Assembly: GCA_009676745.1 (NCBI GenBank)
Contig: CP046062.1
Span: 1,163,501-1,227,500, forward strand
DNA length: 64,000 nucleotides
Source: Leuconostoc mesenteroides subsp. mesenteroides
GTDB lineage: Bacteria > Bacillota > Bacilli > Lactobacillales > Lactobacillaceae
Direction of reading: 5' to 3'
In this document: positions 1 to 8,569 of the stretch, in pieces
Numbering within the stretch: position 1 is the stretch's first letter
Layout of the letters: the number at the start of each line of letters is the position of its first letter
Program-made: the position numbers and the translations under genes
The notes under the pieces: generated by a model
What the model saw: only the letters and a program-made list of their open reading frames with translations
The model's database searches: none
What the model was told of the DNA's origin: nothing

Positions 1-239
1 GATATCGATCGTATCATCTTGTGATTGAATATCCTGTCCAAATGTACACTGGAGAATTAAAAGTACTGGCAGAAATTCAAGTACGAACAATGGCCATGAA
101 TTTTTGGGCTACGGTAGAACATGATTTGCGTTATAAGCATGGAGAGTTGAACGAAGATTTAGCCAATCGACTGACTAAGCTATCAGAATCAACTTTTGCT
201 TTAGATCAAGAACTGAGTGAGATAAGAGCAATAGAATGA
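1..239 (+). CDS. relQ: Small alarmone synthetase (RelQ/YjbM type), 3' end only
   Basis: The window opens inside this gene; the in-frame codons begin at base 3 and the stop is at 237-239. The remaining ~78 residues begin YRSYHLVIEYPV and continue through EIQVRTMAMNFWATVEHDL, which is the conserved C-terminal half of the RelA/SpoT nucleotidyltransferase fold in single-domain (p)ppGpp synthetases. These enzymes transfer pyrophosphate from ATP to GDP or GTP. The missing N-terminal part cannot be assessed. The stop overlaps the NAD kinase start in ATGA, so the two are probably translationally coupled. The order relQ-nadK-rluD-mgtE is the same as yjbM-yjbN-yjbO-mgtE of Bacillus subtilis, which supports the call. 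Confidence 0.9.
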   Translation, partial: YRSYHLVIEYPVQMYTGELKVLAEIQVRTMAMNFWATVEHDLRYKHGELNEDLANRLTKLSESTFALDQELSEIRAIE

Positions 240-1030
240 AAATCGCAATCTTCAATAATCATGCTGAACATAGTGTGGTTATTGCCAAAAAATTGATATT
301 GGCAATGAAAAAAAATAATGTCGATATTGATGATAGAAATCCGGATATTGTCGTTTCCGTCGGTGGGGATGGTACGCTTTTGGGTGCCTTTCAGAAGTAT
401 GTTGACCAAACGGAAAGTGTGCGTTTTGTTGGCCTTCATACAGGCCATTTAGGGTTTTATACGGATTGGTTAAGTACAGAACTTGATCAATTTGTTGAAA
501 GTTTAATTCATGATAATGGACAAAAAGTTAGTTATCCACTACTTGAACTAACTGTTGTCAGAACTAGTGGAGAATCTTACAAGTTTTTAGCGCTTAATGA
601 AGCAGTTATAAAGCAACCTGTTGGTACTTTGGTTGCCGATATATATTTAGGCGGTCATGCTTTTGAACGTTTTCGTGGAGATGGTATTGCTGTTGCAACG
701 CCAACTGGGTCAACAGCTTATAATAAGGCTAATGGTGGTGCGGTATTACATCCAAGTTTGCCAGCAATTCAAATGTCTGAAATAGCCTCAATCAATAATC
801 GAGTATTTCGAACATTAGGTTCACCGTTAATTGTGCCACAAGATCAAGAAATTATTATGAAACCAAAAAGCAACAATTTCTTGGTCATGTATGACCAAGA
901 AGAGATTAAGGGACACAATATTACTGAACTACGCTTTAAGGTCTCCGAAAAAAATGTCCATTTTGCTCAATATCGGCATGTGGATTTTTGGCGACGCGTA
1001 CAGAATGCCTTTATCAGTGAAATTGAATAG
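236..1030 (+). CDS. nadK: NAD kinase
   Basis: The 264-aa product phosphorylates NAD to NADP in the cytosol with ATP or polyphosphate. It carries the diagnostic GGDGT motif at residues 43-47 (VSVGGDGTLLG), the NEA motif near residue 122 and the glycine-rich segment GDGIAVATPTGSTAYNKA around residues 147-165, all in the order expected for the family. The length is typical of Gram-positive PpnK. The ATG at 236 overlaps the stop of the upstream alarmone synthetase gene, so it needs no separate promoter. The 153-base gap to the next gene holds no strong terminator. Confidence 0.97.
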   Translation: MKIAIFNNHAEHSVVIAKKLILAMKKNNVDIDDRNPDIVVSVGGDGTLLGAFQKYVDQTESVRFVGLHTGHLGFYTDWLSTELDQFVESLIHDNGQKVSYPLLELTVVRTSGESYKFLALNEAVIKQPVGTLVADIYLGGHAFERFRGDGIAVATPTGSTAYNKANGGAVLHPSLPAIQMSEIASINNRVFRTLGSPLIVPQDQEIIMKPKSNNFLVMYDQEEIKGHNITELRFKVSEKNVHFAQYRHVDFWRRVQNAFISEIE

Positions 1031-1183
1031 ATCAAAAAGCTAATAATTGTCTCAAGGGACAGAGTTTTTATACATAAATTTGAGAGGAAATTTAGTAATA
1101 GTTTGTTCCAGGGCGGTACAAGCGAATTATTATATAATGCGATTGTTGTAGTATATAATTTAAGTTATTGAATAAGATTAAAT

Positions 1184-2083
1184 ATGAAATTTACTTGGAA
1201 ATATAGTGGTAATGAACAACGTAAAGTACGTACTTTTTTGCAAAATCATGGCGTTTCACATAGAATGTTTAGCCAAATGAAGCATAATGGCGGCGCAATC
1301 CTTGTCAACGAAAAACCAGTTTATACATCTGATTATTTGACGAATGGTGACATGGTTACGATTGTTATGCCTACGGAAAAAAGTAATGACTTGGTTGCTC
1401 CAGACTATAAACCATTAGACATTATATTTGAAAATGAACATTGGCTACTTGTCAATAAACCATATGGTGTCACAACGGTTCCAGGGCATGCTGACCGTCT
1501 GCATACCTTGGTCAATCAAGTTAAAGGACATCTCGAAACTATTAAGGCTGATGATTTAGTTCCGCATGTTGTTACTCGTCTTGATCGTGATACATCAGGA
1601 ATTGTTTTGTTAGCCAAGCATAGATTTGCTCATGCAGTTTTGGATCAACAATTACAAGAACACACAGTTGAAAAATTTTATTTAGCTTATCCATCAGGAA
1701 TTTTAACGAATGACCATGGTGATATTAATGCACCAATCGGTCGTATGGATGGTGACTTTATAAAAAGAGAAGTCCGTGATGATGGCAAACCATCGCGCAC
1801 AGAATATTGGGTCGAACGTCGTTATGAGGACGATGAACAGAATATGACTCGTGTGAAGGTACAATTGCATACAGGACGAACACACCAAATTCGTGTTCAT
1901 TTTGCCAATATAGGGCACCCTTTGGTGGGAGACACTCTGTATGGTGGACCAACATGGCATGGACTACAAAGACAAGCGTTGCATGCTTATCATATGAAAT
2001 TTTATGACCCTTTTATTGAGGAATACCGAGAATTTAATACGCCCTTACCAGAAGATTTAAAAACTTTGAGAGATATAGAGTAA
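1184..2083 (+). CDS. RluA/RluD-family 23S rRNA pseudouridine synthase
   Basis: The 299-aa protein belongs to the RluA/RluD pseudouridine synthases that isomerise specific uridines in rRNA. It shows the catalytic motif RLDRDTSGIVLLAK with the catalytic aspartate at residue 134, and downstream the motif TGRTHQIRVHFANIGHPLVGD. An N-terminal S4-like RNA-binding stretch (residues ~15-75) precedes the catalytic domain. It corresponds in position to YjbO of B. subtilis; the exact target uridine cannot be told from sequence. No good Shine-Dalgarno sequence precedes ATG 1184. Two TATAAT hexamers (1133-1138 and 1154-1159) lie upstream, but neither has a convincing -35 box. Confidence 0.93.
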   Translation: MKFTWKYSGNEQRKVRTFLQNHGVSHRMFSQMKHNGGAILVNEKPVYTSDYLTNGDMVTIVMPTEKSNDLVAPDYKPLDIIFENEHWLLVNKPYGVTTVPGHADRLHTLVNQVKGHLETIKADDLVPHVVTRLDRDTSGIVLLAKHRFAHAVLDQQLQEHTVEKFYLAYPSGILTNDHGDINAPIGRMDGDFIKREVRDDGKPSRTEYWVERRYEDDEQNMTRVKVQLHTGRTHQIRVHFANIGHPLVGDTLYGGPTWHGLQRQALHAYHMKFYDPFIEEYREFNTPLPEDLKTLRDIE

Positions 2084-2086
2084 ACA

Positions 2087-3451
2087 GTGGAAGAAAAATC
2101 AGAACAACTACATCAAAACATCGCTCATCTTTCTGATTTATTACATTCAGGACAAGATGAGGCTTTTGTGACGTCATTTAATGCGCTACACGACTTTGAA
2201 ATGGGACAAGTGTATAGTGGATTACCTGAACAATTACGTGCCGTAGCATGGCGATTGCTGGACAATGAAACATTAGCAACTGTTTTTGATAACATAGATG
2301 TTGACGATGAAGATATTGATGACCTACTGCAAGAAATGCCACCTCAAAAAGCTGTTCAAGTTTTGCGCAATATGTATGCCGATAACGAGGTCGATCTTCT
2401 TCAGGAAATGCCAACGCGGTTAGTTGCGACTTATTTAAGCTTGATGCCAAAAGATGAGGCCGAGGATATTCGTAAGTTGATCAATTATGAGGAGCAAACT
2501 GCTGGTTCATTAATGTCAATTGAGTACTTGGCAGTTGAGGCAGATTTGCGTGTTGATGAAGTGATGCGTATAGTTAAGCAGCAGGCACTTGAAGCGGAAG
2601 CCATTAACTACGTTTATGTATCGGATAAACAAGACCGGCTAGTTGGTGTCATTTCTCTTCGTGATTTGTTAACGCATCCGGATGATATGCTGGTTTCGGA
2701 AATTACGAAAGATAGAATTATTAGCGTTAAAGCTGGTGACGACCAGCAGGACGTTGCGCAAATTGTGGCCGATTATAACTTTATATCTATCCCGGTTACA
2801 GACGATAATGACCGATTATTAGGCGTCATTACAGTTGATGATATTGTGGATGTTATTGATGAAGAGGCTGTTGAAGATTATTCTGGATTGGCTGCCGTTA
2901 ACGTTAGTCAAACAGATGATACAGCATGGCATTCAGCAATTAAACGTATTCCTTGGTTGATTGCACTTTTATTGTTAGGAATGTCAACGGCTACACTAAT
3001 TAGTTCATTTGATGGTCTGGTACGAAAAGCATCAATACTGGCTGTGTTTATTTCTCTGATTACTGGTACAGCTGGTAATGCTGGAACACAAGCCTTGGCC
3101 TTGGCTGTCCGGCGCTTAGCCGTAGGTAGTAGTAACAGTGCTCTTAAAAATTTCTTAAGTGAAATATTTGCAGGGTTTTTAGTAGGGACAGCAACCGGTT
3201 TCTCAGTTTTTCTAATTGTTACTTTTTGGAAGCAGAATTATCAATTGGGTCTTGCAGTAGGTATAGCGATGGCAGCTGCTATTATGGTAGCTAACCTCGC
3301 AGGCTATTTAATTCCTGAAATTATTGATAAATTGGGTATGGATCCGGCAGTAGCAAGTGGTCCATTTATCACGACCTTATCCGACTTAACATCAGTTCTA
3401 ATTTATTTTAATATTGCCCAATTATTTATTTCACACTTTACTGGTGCATAA
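2087..3451 (+). CDS. mgtE: Magnesium transporter MgtE
   Basis: The 454-aa protein is a homodimeric Mg2+ channel of the MgtE family. An acidic cytosolic N domain (residues ~1-130) is followed by two CBS domains (~135-255), which close the pore when Mg2+ binds, a connecting helix, and five transmembrane helices from ~285 to the C-terminus. The pore-lining region TGTAGNAGTQALALAVRR is intact. The start is GTG 2087, three bases after the rluD stop, so the gene is in the same operon. No M-box riboswitch can lie directly upstream because there is no leader. Transcription ends at a strong hairpin at 3465-3500. Confidence 0.96.
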   Translation: MEEKSEQLHQNIAHLSDLLHSGQDEAFVTSFNALHDFEMGQVYSGLPEQLRAVAWRLLDNETLATVFDNIDVDDEDIDDLLQEMPPQKAVQVLRNMYADNEVDLLQEMPTRLVATYLSLMPKDEAEDIRKLINYEEQTAGSLMSIEYLAVEADLRVDEVMRIVKQQALEAEAINYVYVSDKQDRLVGVISLRDLLTHPDDMLVSEITKDRIISVKAGDDQQDVAQIVADYNFISIPVTDDNDRLLGVITVDDIVDVIDEEAVEDYSGLAAVNVSQTDDTAWHSAIKRIPWLIALLLLGMSTATLISSFDGLVRKASILAVFISLITGTAGNAGTQALALAVRRLAVGSSNSALKNFLSEIFAGFLVGTATGFSVFLIVTFWKQNYQLGLAVGIAMAAAIMVANLAGYLIPEIIDKLGMDPAVASGPFITTLSDLTSVLIYFNIAQLFISHFTGA

Positions 3452-3464
3452 AACTCAAACATAG

Positions 3465-3500
3465 AAAAAGCAATAGCGGTTCTCATCGCTATTGCTTTTT
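3465..3500. terminator. Bidirectional rho-independent terminator between mgtE and the convergent ade operon
   Basis: A perfect 14-bp stem (3465-3478 paired with 3487-3500) with an 8-base loop begins with a run of A and ends with a run of T. It can therefore terminate both mgtE (plus strand) and the convergent minus-strand operon. Confidence 0.9.
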
Positions 3501-3502
3501 GT

Positions 3503-4000
3503 CTATATGATTTTAAATATTGGTTTGATTTGTTTCGCGAAACTACCATCAGGGTCATTTACAAATGAAGCGTAGTCTTGCCAATATCTGTCTGATAAAA
3601 TAATTGGTTCAGCAATGTTATCGGGGATGTATTGACGAGGAATCGCACCATCCTCAGTGACGGGGCCGTCATAATTGTTGATGAAATCTTGCATTTTTTT
3701 CTCAATGACAAGTGCTTGTGGGCCAAACCAATTATATGGTTCTCGATGGATAGTACCTTCATCAATATCAAATAATTTGTTGTGATTAATCACTTTAAAT
3801 GGATGGACCAAAGTAATCAATTTAACTTGACCAGTGTTACTAATTTCGGCTAGTGCGCCTGCCATTTCAGAAGGTAAGTTTGATTGTTGATGCAACGTTG
3901 TTGCTAAAAGTAGTTGGCCTGTATAAGAAATATCTATAGAAAGGGGTTGCCCAATCACCATTGTCAATAATTTTTCTGGGGAAATACTTAATGCTCTCAT
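3503..4000 (-). CDS. Unrecognised 165-aa protein, possibly ASCH/PUA-like, co-transcribed with ade
   Basis: I do not recognise this protein with confidence. It starts MRALSISPEKLLTMVIGQPL, followed by YTGQLLLAT and an AGALAEI segment. This resembles the opening of ASCH/PUA-like domains, where an LSI-P-x-I-x-G element is followed by a beta strand of the type RG-x-LLI and a later AG-x-A stretch; that is inference only. It has no signal peptide or transmembrane segment. The ATG at 4000 lies three bases after the adenine deaminase stop, so it is the second gene of that operon and may have a purine-related or RNA-binding role. The gene ends directly at the shared terminator. Confidence 0.75.
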   Translation of the reverse strand: MRALSISPEKLLTMVIGQPLSIDISYTGQLLLATTLHQQSNLPSEMAGALAEISNTGQVKLITLVHPFKVINHNKLFDIDEGTIHREPYNWFGPQALVIEKKMQDFINNYDGPVTEDGAIPRQYIPDNIAEPIILSDRYWQDYASFVNDPDGSFAKQIKPIFKII

Positions 4001-4003
4001 TTT

Positions 4004-5659
4004 TTAATCCTGTATTTTTATAAATTCAAATTTTTCGAAATCGAATAGACCTTGATCAGTAATCTTTAAACTAGGAATAACTGGTAATGCCATGAACGAC
4101 AAAGTTAAAAATGGATCAAATCGCACGTCACTGATTTCTGAAAAAGCTTGTAGTAATTGCTGATTAGTTTTGATGACATTTTCAAATGGTTGATCTGACA
4201 TTAAACCACCAATTGGTAGTGGTAGTGTCGTAATTTTACCATGATTGACGACAACTTGACCACCACCGATTTCATGAAGCGTATCTGCTGCTAAAATCAT
4301 GTCGTCGTCATCTACACCTGCTATAATCACGTTATGGGAATCATGAGCGATTGTTGAAGCAATCGCACCGTTGCGCATGTTAAATCCTTTGATGATACCG
4401 ACACCATGCCCGAGATTGTGATAACGCTCTGCGACGACAATTTTAGCAAAAGTTTCATCCGCAACGAACTGTTCTTGCTCGATAGCTACTTTTTCCACAG
4501 TGTGTTCAGTGGTGATATGATGAGGTGTGATATTGATGATATGCGCTGGCTTATCAGTTTGAAGCGGCAAGGTGATGTCAGATTTGTTTAATGAGAAGTT
4601 TAATGATTGGTTAGCTAACGGTGTGACAATTGATTGGTTGTCTTCGTACCAATGACCACCAATCATGACTTTTGGTGAATTCAAATGTGATAAATCATCA
4701 AATACAGCTAAATCAGCCACAAACCCATCTGCTAACGCACCAATGTTTTGCAGTTTATGTGCTTGAGCAGCATTATATGTTGCTATTGTAAATGCTATTG
4801 CTGGGTCCATACCATTTTCAATGGCAAGTTTCACACTATAATCAATGGATCCTTCGTTTTGGATATCGTTAGCTGTTTTGTCATCTGTTGCAAAAGAAAA
4901 GTGTGATTGATTGGCCATTGTAATTGCAGGTAGTATTGCTTTTTCATCACGCTCAACTGTACCTTCACGAACGAATATAGAGAAACCGGCATTTAAACGT
5001 TCTAATGCTTCTTTTGCATTCTCACTTTCATGATCGGTATCAATACCGACTTTTCGATAAACTGCAAGTTGCTTTCGAGTTAAACCGGCTGCGTGTCCAT
5101 CGACATGCCGTCCAGCATCTTCAGCATCCTTAATTTTTTGTAACATATCGGGATCCAGATTTGCTACAGCAGGAAAATCCATAACTTCTGCTAAACCGTT
5201 GACTTCTGGAACGCTATAAAATGGCTTCAAAGCATCAGCGTGTAGCGTGGCACCAGCATGTTCAAAAGGTGTGGCGGGTACTGAAGAGGGTAGCATATAA
5301 TGAATATTTAGCGGGGTCTGCTTAGCATCTTCCAACATATATTGAATACCAGATACACCAGCTACACTAGCAATTTCATGGGGATCTGCAAATATTCGTG
5401 TAATACCATGTGGTATAACTAGTTTTCCGAATTCGCTGGGCGTGAGTAGTGAACTTTCAATGTGTAAGTGGGAATCAATCAATCCAGGCACAATATATCT
5501 GCCACCAGCATCAAAGGTATTTTTAGCTGTTAAGTCGCTTCGCTTCCCTCGGTATAAAATTTGATTATCATTAATCCATAATTCTGTATCATCAAATTTT
5601 AAATTAAATACATCTAGAATTTTGGCATTTTTAATGTGCCACGTAACGATTTTTGTCAC
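4004..5659 (-). CDS. ade: Adenine deaminase
   Basis: The product deaminates adenine to hypoxanthine and ammonia in purine salvage. It belongs to the metal-dependent amidohydrolase family: the motif DSHLHIESS (HLH at residues 64-66) supplies metal ligands, a later DGHAAG segment supplies another histidine, and the C-terminal region carries SHNVIIAGVDDDDM, typical of Ade/YerA proteins. The open frame extends to 5749, but the start is set at GTG 5659. There GAAGGTGAG (5668-5676) gives a good ribosome binding site and the protein begins VTKIVTWHIKNAKILDV, giving 551 aa. It is transcribed away from glmS, with divergent promoters in the 208-base gap. Confidence 0.92.
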   Translation of the reverse strand: MTKIVTWHIKNAKILDVFNLKFDDTELWINDNQILYRGKRSDLTAKNTFDAGGRYIVPGLIDSHLHIESSLLTPSEFGKLVIPHGITRIFADPHEIASVAGVSGIQYMLEDAKQTPLNIHYMLPSSVPATPFEHAGATLHADALKPFYSVPEVNGLAEVMDFPAVANLDPDMLQKIKDAEDAGRHVDGHAAGLTRKQLAVYRKVGIDTDHESENAKEALERLNAGFSIFVREGTVERDEKAILPAITMANQSHFSFATDDKTANDIQNEGSIDYSVKLAIENGMDPAIAFTIATYNAAQAHKLQNIGALADGFVADLAVFDDLSHLNSPKVMIGGHWYEDNQSIVTPLANQSLNFSLNKSDITLPLQTDKPAHIINITPHHITTEHTVEKVAIEQEQFVADETFAKIVVAERYHNLGHGVGIIKGFNMRNGAIASTIAHDSHNVIIAGVDDDDMILAADTLHEIGGGQVVVNHGKITTLPLPIGGLMSDQPFENVIKTNQQLLQAFSEISDVRFDPFLTLSFMALPVIPSLKITDQGLFDFEKFEFIKIQD

Positions 5660-5783
5660 AATATGTCTCACCTTCAATTTTTGTATATGATACCATAAAC
5701 TCATAATGTATAGAAGAAATAATCTAAAAAGTAATATTATACCAATCACTTTTTATGAGGTATACCAATAACTGAAAAGTTGT

Positions 5784-5812
5784 TTGACAATGCTTTTTAA
5801 GCTGTGTAAAAT
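5784..5812 (+). promoter_or_regulatory. Sigma-A promoter of glmS
   Basis: A perfect -35 TTGACA (5784-5789) is separated by 17 bases from -10 TAAAAT (5807-5812). The predicted start near 5819 leaves a leader of only ~50 nt before the glmS ATG, too short for a glmS ribozyme. Confidence 0.85.
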
Positions 5813-5867
5813 AGCACTTGTAAGCAAAATGAAAAATAAAACCATTTTTGAAAGTAGGACTATATAA

Positions 5868-7673
5868 ATGTGTGGAATTGTTGGATTTACTAGTTTTAAT
5901 CAAGTGTTACCAACGTTGTTGAAGGGTCTAAAAAAGTTAGAATACCGTGGTTATGATTCAGCTGGTGTATATGTAAACAATGGTGATCAAGAAGATTATT
6001 TGGTCAAGGAAAAAGGCCGTGTAGCTGATTTGGAACGCGTTACGGAAAGTAAAAATATCAGAGGTACTTCGGGTATTGCTCATACACGTTGGGCAACGCA
6101 CGGTGGTGTATCTGTCGAAAATGCACATCCTCATGCTTCAGAAGACGGACGCTTCTACTTGGCGCATAATGGTGTGATTGAAAATTATGATGAATTACGT
6201 GATACATATTTGCAAGATGTAAGACTACATTCTCAAACAGATACAGAAGTTGCTGTTCAATTGATAGATAAGTTTGCGAAAGAAGAAAACTTATCAGGAG
6301 TCGATGCTTTTAAGAAAATGATTTCTTTATTAGATGGCAATTCAGCATATGCGTTCTTGTTGATGGATCGTCAAAAACCTGGCGTTATGTATACCGCTAA
6401 AAAGAAAAGTCCTTTACTAATTGGTGTGTCAGATCAAGGGAATGTCGTAACCTCTGATGCCGCTGCTATGTTGGATGTCACTCATGATTTTATTGAATTG
6501 ATGGATGATGAAGTTGCGATTGTGGAAAAAGATAAAGTGACTCTATTTGACGCACAAGGTAAATCCATTACACGGTTACCATTCCATCTCGATATTGATG
6601 CTGCAGAGACAGATAAAGGTGTTTATCCATATTACATGCTTAAAGAAGTGGATGAACAAGCAATTGTTACTCGTACGCTTGCTCAATATTATTTTGATGC
6701 TGAGAATAATATTCAAAATATCGATGCTGAAATTATCGATGCAATGAAAGCGGCCGACCGCTTATATATTGTTGCTGCAGGAACATCGTATCATGCCGGA
6801 TTAGTTGGTAAACGGTATTTTGAACAATGGGCTAAGATCCCGACTGAAGTGCATATTTCTTCAGAATTTGCTTATGATCAACCAATGCTCAGTCAAAATC
6901 CCTTCTTTATTTTCTTGAGTCAATCAGGCGAAACGGCTGACTCTCGTGAAGTTTTGGATAATATTACGAAACAAGGCTATCCAACCTTGACTATTGCTAA
7001 TGTTATGAACTCAACATTAACACGAGAAGCCGACTTCGCATTGCCTCTGCTCGCCGGACCGGAAATAGCAGTTGCTTCTACCAAGGCATATACAGCTCAA
7101 ATAAGTGTTGAGGCTATTTTAGCCCATGCTATTGGTGATTCAGGATTGGATTTGAAGCTTGAATTAGCAAAAGTAGCTGTTGAAATGCAAGTGATCATTG
7201 ATCAAAAAGAAGACTTTAAAGCAATAGCAGAAAGTGCACTATCTGGACAACGCTCAGCATTTTATATTGGGCGTGGCTTAGATGCTGCCGTAGCTGTTGA
7301 GGCGGCACTCAAGTTAAAAGAAATCTCTTACGTGCAAACGGAAGGATTTGCGGCTGGAGAGCTAAAACATGGTACAATTTCACTTATTGAAGAAGGAACT
7401 CCTGTTTTTGCACTCCTTACACAATCGAAGACGGCAGGATTAGTTCGAGGTGAAATTGCACAAGTTGCTGCACGTGGTGCTAATACAATTGTTATAGCAA
7501 CTAAAGAACTGGCTAAAGATGGCGATGCCTATATTTTGCCAGAAGTTAATGAATTACTGATGCCATTATTGGAAGTGATTCCAGCGCAATTAATCGCTTA
7601 TTATGCGACTCTGGATAGAGCGTTGGATGTTGATCGACCTCGTAACTTGGCAAAGAGTGTAACAGTTCAATAA
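5868..7673 (+). CDS. glmS: Glutamine-fructose-6-phosphate aminotransferase (isomerizing)
   Basis: The 601-aa enzyme makes glucosamine-6-phosphate from fructose-6-phosphate and glutamine, the first step toward UDP-GlcNAc and peptidoglycan. The N-terminal MCGIVGF exposes the nucleophilic cysteine as residue 1 after Met removal and opens a class II glutaminase domain (~1-235). Two SIS sugar-isomerase domains follow (~280-420 and ~450-590), with the conserved C-terminal DRPRNLAKSVTVQ. The length is standard. It is monocistronic, between its own promoter and terminator. No ribozyme core is visible upstream, so control by GlcN6P-dependent self-cleavage, known in Bacillus, is not supported here. Confidence 0.98.
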   Translation: MCGIVGFTSFNQVLPTLLKGLKKLEYRGYDSAGVYVNNGDQEDYLVKEKGRVADLERVTESKNIRGTSGIAHTRWATHGGVSVENAHPHASEDGRFYLAHNGVIENYDELRDTYLQDVRLHSQTDTEVAVQLIDKFAKEENLSGVDAFKKMISLLDGNSAYAFLLMDRQKPGVMYTAKKKSPLLIGVSDQGNVVTSDAAAMLDVTHDFIELMDDEVAIVEKDKVTLFDAQGKSITRLPFHLDIDAAETDKGVYPYYMLKEVDEQAIVTRTLAQYYFDAENNIQNIDAEIIDAMKAADRLYIVAAGTSYHAGLVGKRYFEQWAKIPTEVHISSEFAYDQPMLSQNPFFIFLSQSGETADSREVLDNITKQGYPTLTIANVMNSTLTREADFALPLLAGPEIAVASTKAYTAQISVEAILAHAIGDSGLDLKLELAKVAVEMQVIIDQKEDFKAIAESALSGQRSAFYIGRGLDAAVAVEAALKLKEISYVQTEGFAAGELKHGTISLIEEGTPVFALLTQSKTAGLVRGEIAQVAARGANTIVIATKELAKDGDAYILPEVNELLMPLLEVIPAQLIAYYATLDRALDVDRPRNLAKSVTVQ

Positions 7674-7680
7674 AATATAA

Positions 7681-7712
7681 AAATCGATAGAAATATTCTT
7701 ATCGATTTTTTT
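7681..7712 (+). terminator. Rho-independent terminator of glmS
   Basis: The 9-bp stem AAATCGATA (7681-7689) pairs with TATCGATTT (7700-7708) around a 10-base loop and runs into seven T residues. The T-run adjoins the -35 box of the uppS promoter. Confidence 0.85.
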
Positions 7713-7739
7713 GTACGCAGCGTTCCATTCTGGTAAAAT
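7711..7739 (+). promoter_or_regulatory. Sigma-A promoter of the uppS-cdsA-rseP-proS operon
   Basis: TTGTAC (7711-7716), a 17-base spacer and TAAAAT (7734-7739) lie directly behind the glmS terminator and about 50 bases before the uppS start. Confidence 0.7.
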
Positions 7740-7789
7740 GTATTAGATACCATTATGCAAAAAAATATTGCATACGAAGGAGGAGCGTT

Positions 7790-8569
7790 TTGGCGCTTTT
7801 TAAAACAAAAGAGAACACTGTTTGCGATACTACGCAACTTAAAATTCCAGAACATATTGCAATTATCATGGATGGAAACGGGCGATGGGCAAAGAAACGC
7901 TTAATGCCGAGAGCTGCGGGACACAAGGCTGGCATGAATACTGTAAAGCGCATTGCGTCTGTAGCAAGTGATATGGGCGTTAAAGTCTTGACACTATATG
8001 TGTTTTCTACAGAAAATTGGTCACGCCCCAATGATGAGGTCAATTTCCTGATGCAGTTGCCGATCGCTTTTTTTGACGATTTTGTACCTGACTTGATTAA
8101 AAATAACATTCGAGTTGCTGTTACTGGGAATGTTGATGCGTTACCAGCATCAACTAAAGATGCTGTTAATAGGGCGATTAAAGAGACTGCTAGTGGTACA
8201 GGTATGGTTTTGAACTTTGCAATGAATTATGGTGGGCAAGTTGAGATTGTTGAGGCTACAAAAAAAATAGCCGAAAGAGTGGCCAATGGGTCTTTGGCAG
8301 CGGATGATATTAATTCGGAGGTTTTCGCTGCAGCCTTACAAACAGCACATTTGGGAGAGCTGGCCACACCAGACCTAATGATTCGAACCTCTGGTGAATT
8401 GCGCTTAAGCAACTTTTTGCCATATCAAGCAGCTTACGCTGAATTATATTTTACTGATGTTCTATGGCCTGACTATTCTTCGGATGATTTAATGGCAGCC
8501 ATAAAATCTTATACAAAAAGGGATCGCCGATTTGGTGGTCTCAATGACGAAAGTGAGAAACAAGCTTAA
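7790..8569 (+). CDS. uppS: Undecaprenyl diphosphate synthase (isoprenyl transferase)
   Basis: The 259-aa cis-prenyltransferase condenses eight IPP units onto FPP to make the C55 lipid carrier of cell-wall synthesis. The family signature IIMDGNGRWAKKR, with the catalytic aspartate at residue 28, lies at the N-terminus. The C-terminal RTSGELRLSNFLPYQAAY and the acidic segment ending in RFGG are conserved. The start is TTG 7790, chosen because the unusually complete ribosome binding site AAGGAGGAG (7777-7785) is correctly spaced from it. The TAA stop overlaps the cdsA ATG by one base. It leads the conserved uppS-cdsA-rseP-proS-polC cluster. Confidence 0.97.
   Translation: MALFKTKENTVCDTTQLKIPEHIAIIMDGNGRWAKKRLMPRAAGHKAGMNTVKRIASVASDMGVKVLTLYVFSTENWSRPNDEVNFLMQLPIAFFDDFVPDLIKNNIRVAVTGNVDALPASTKDAVNRAIKETASGTGMVLNFAMNYGGQVEIVEATKKIAERVANGSLAADDINSEVFAAALQTAHLGELATPDLMIRTSGELRLSNFLPYQAAYAELYFTDVLWPDYSSDDLMAAIKSYTKRDRRFGGLNDESEKQA

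Noticed and set aside
5660..5867. glmS ribozyme or other riboswitch upstream of glmS
   Set aside because: The core sequence is not visible and the promoter leaves too short a leader.
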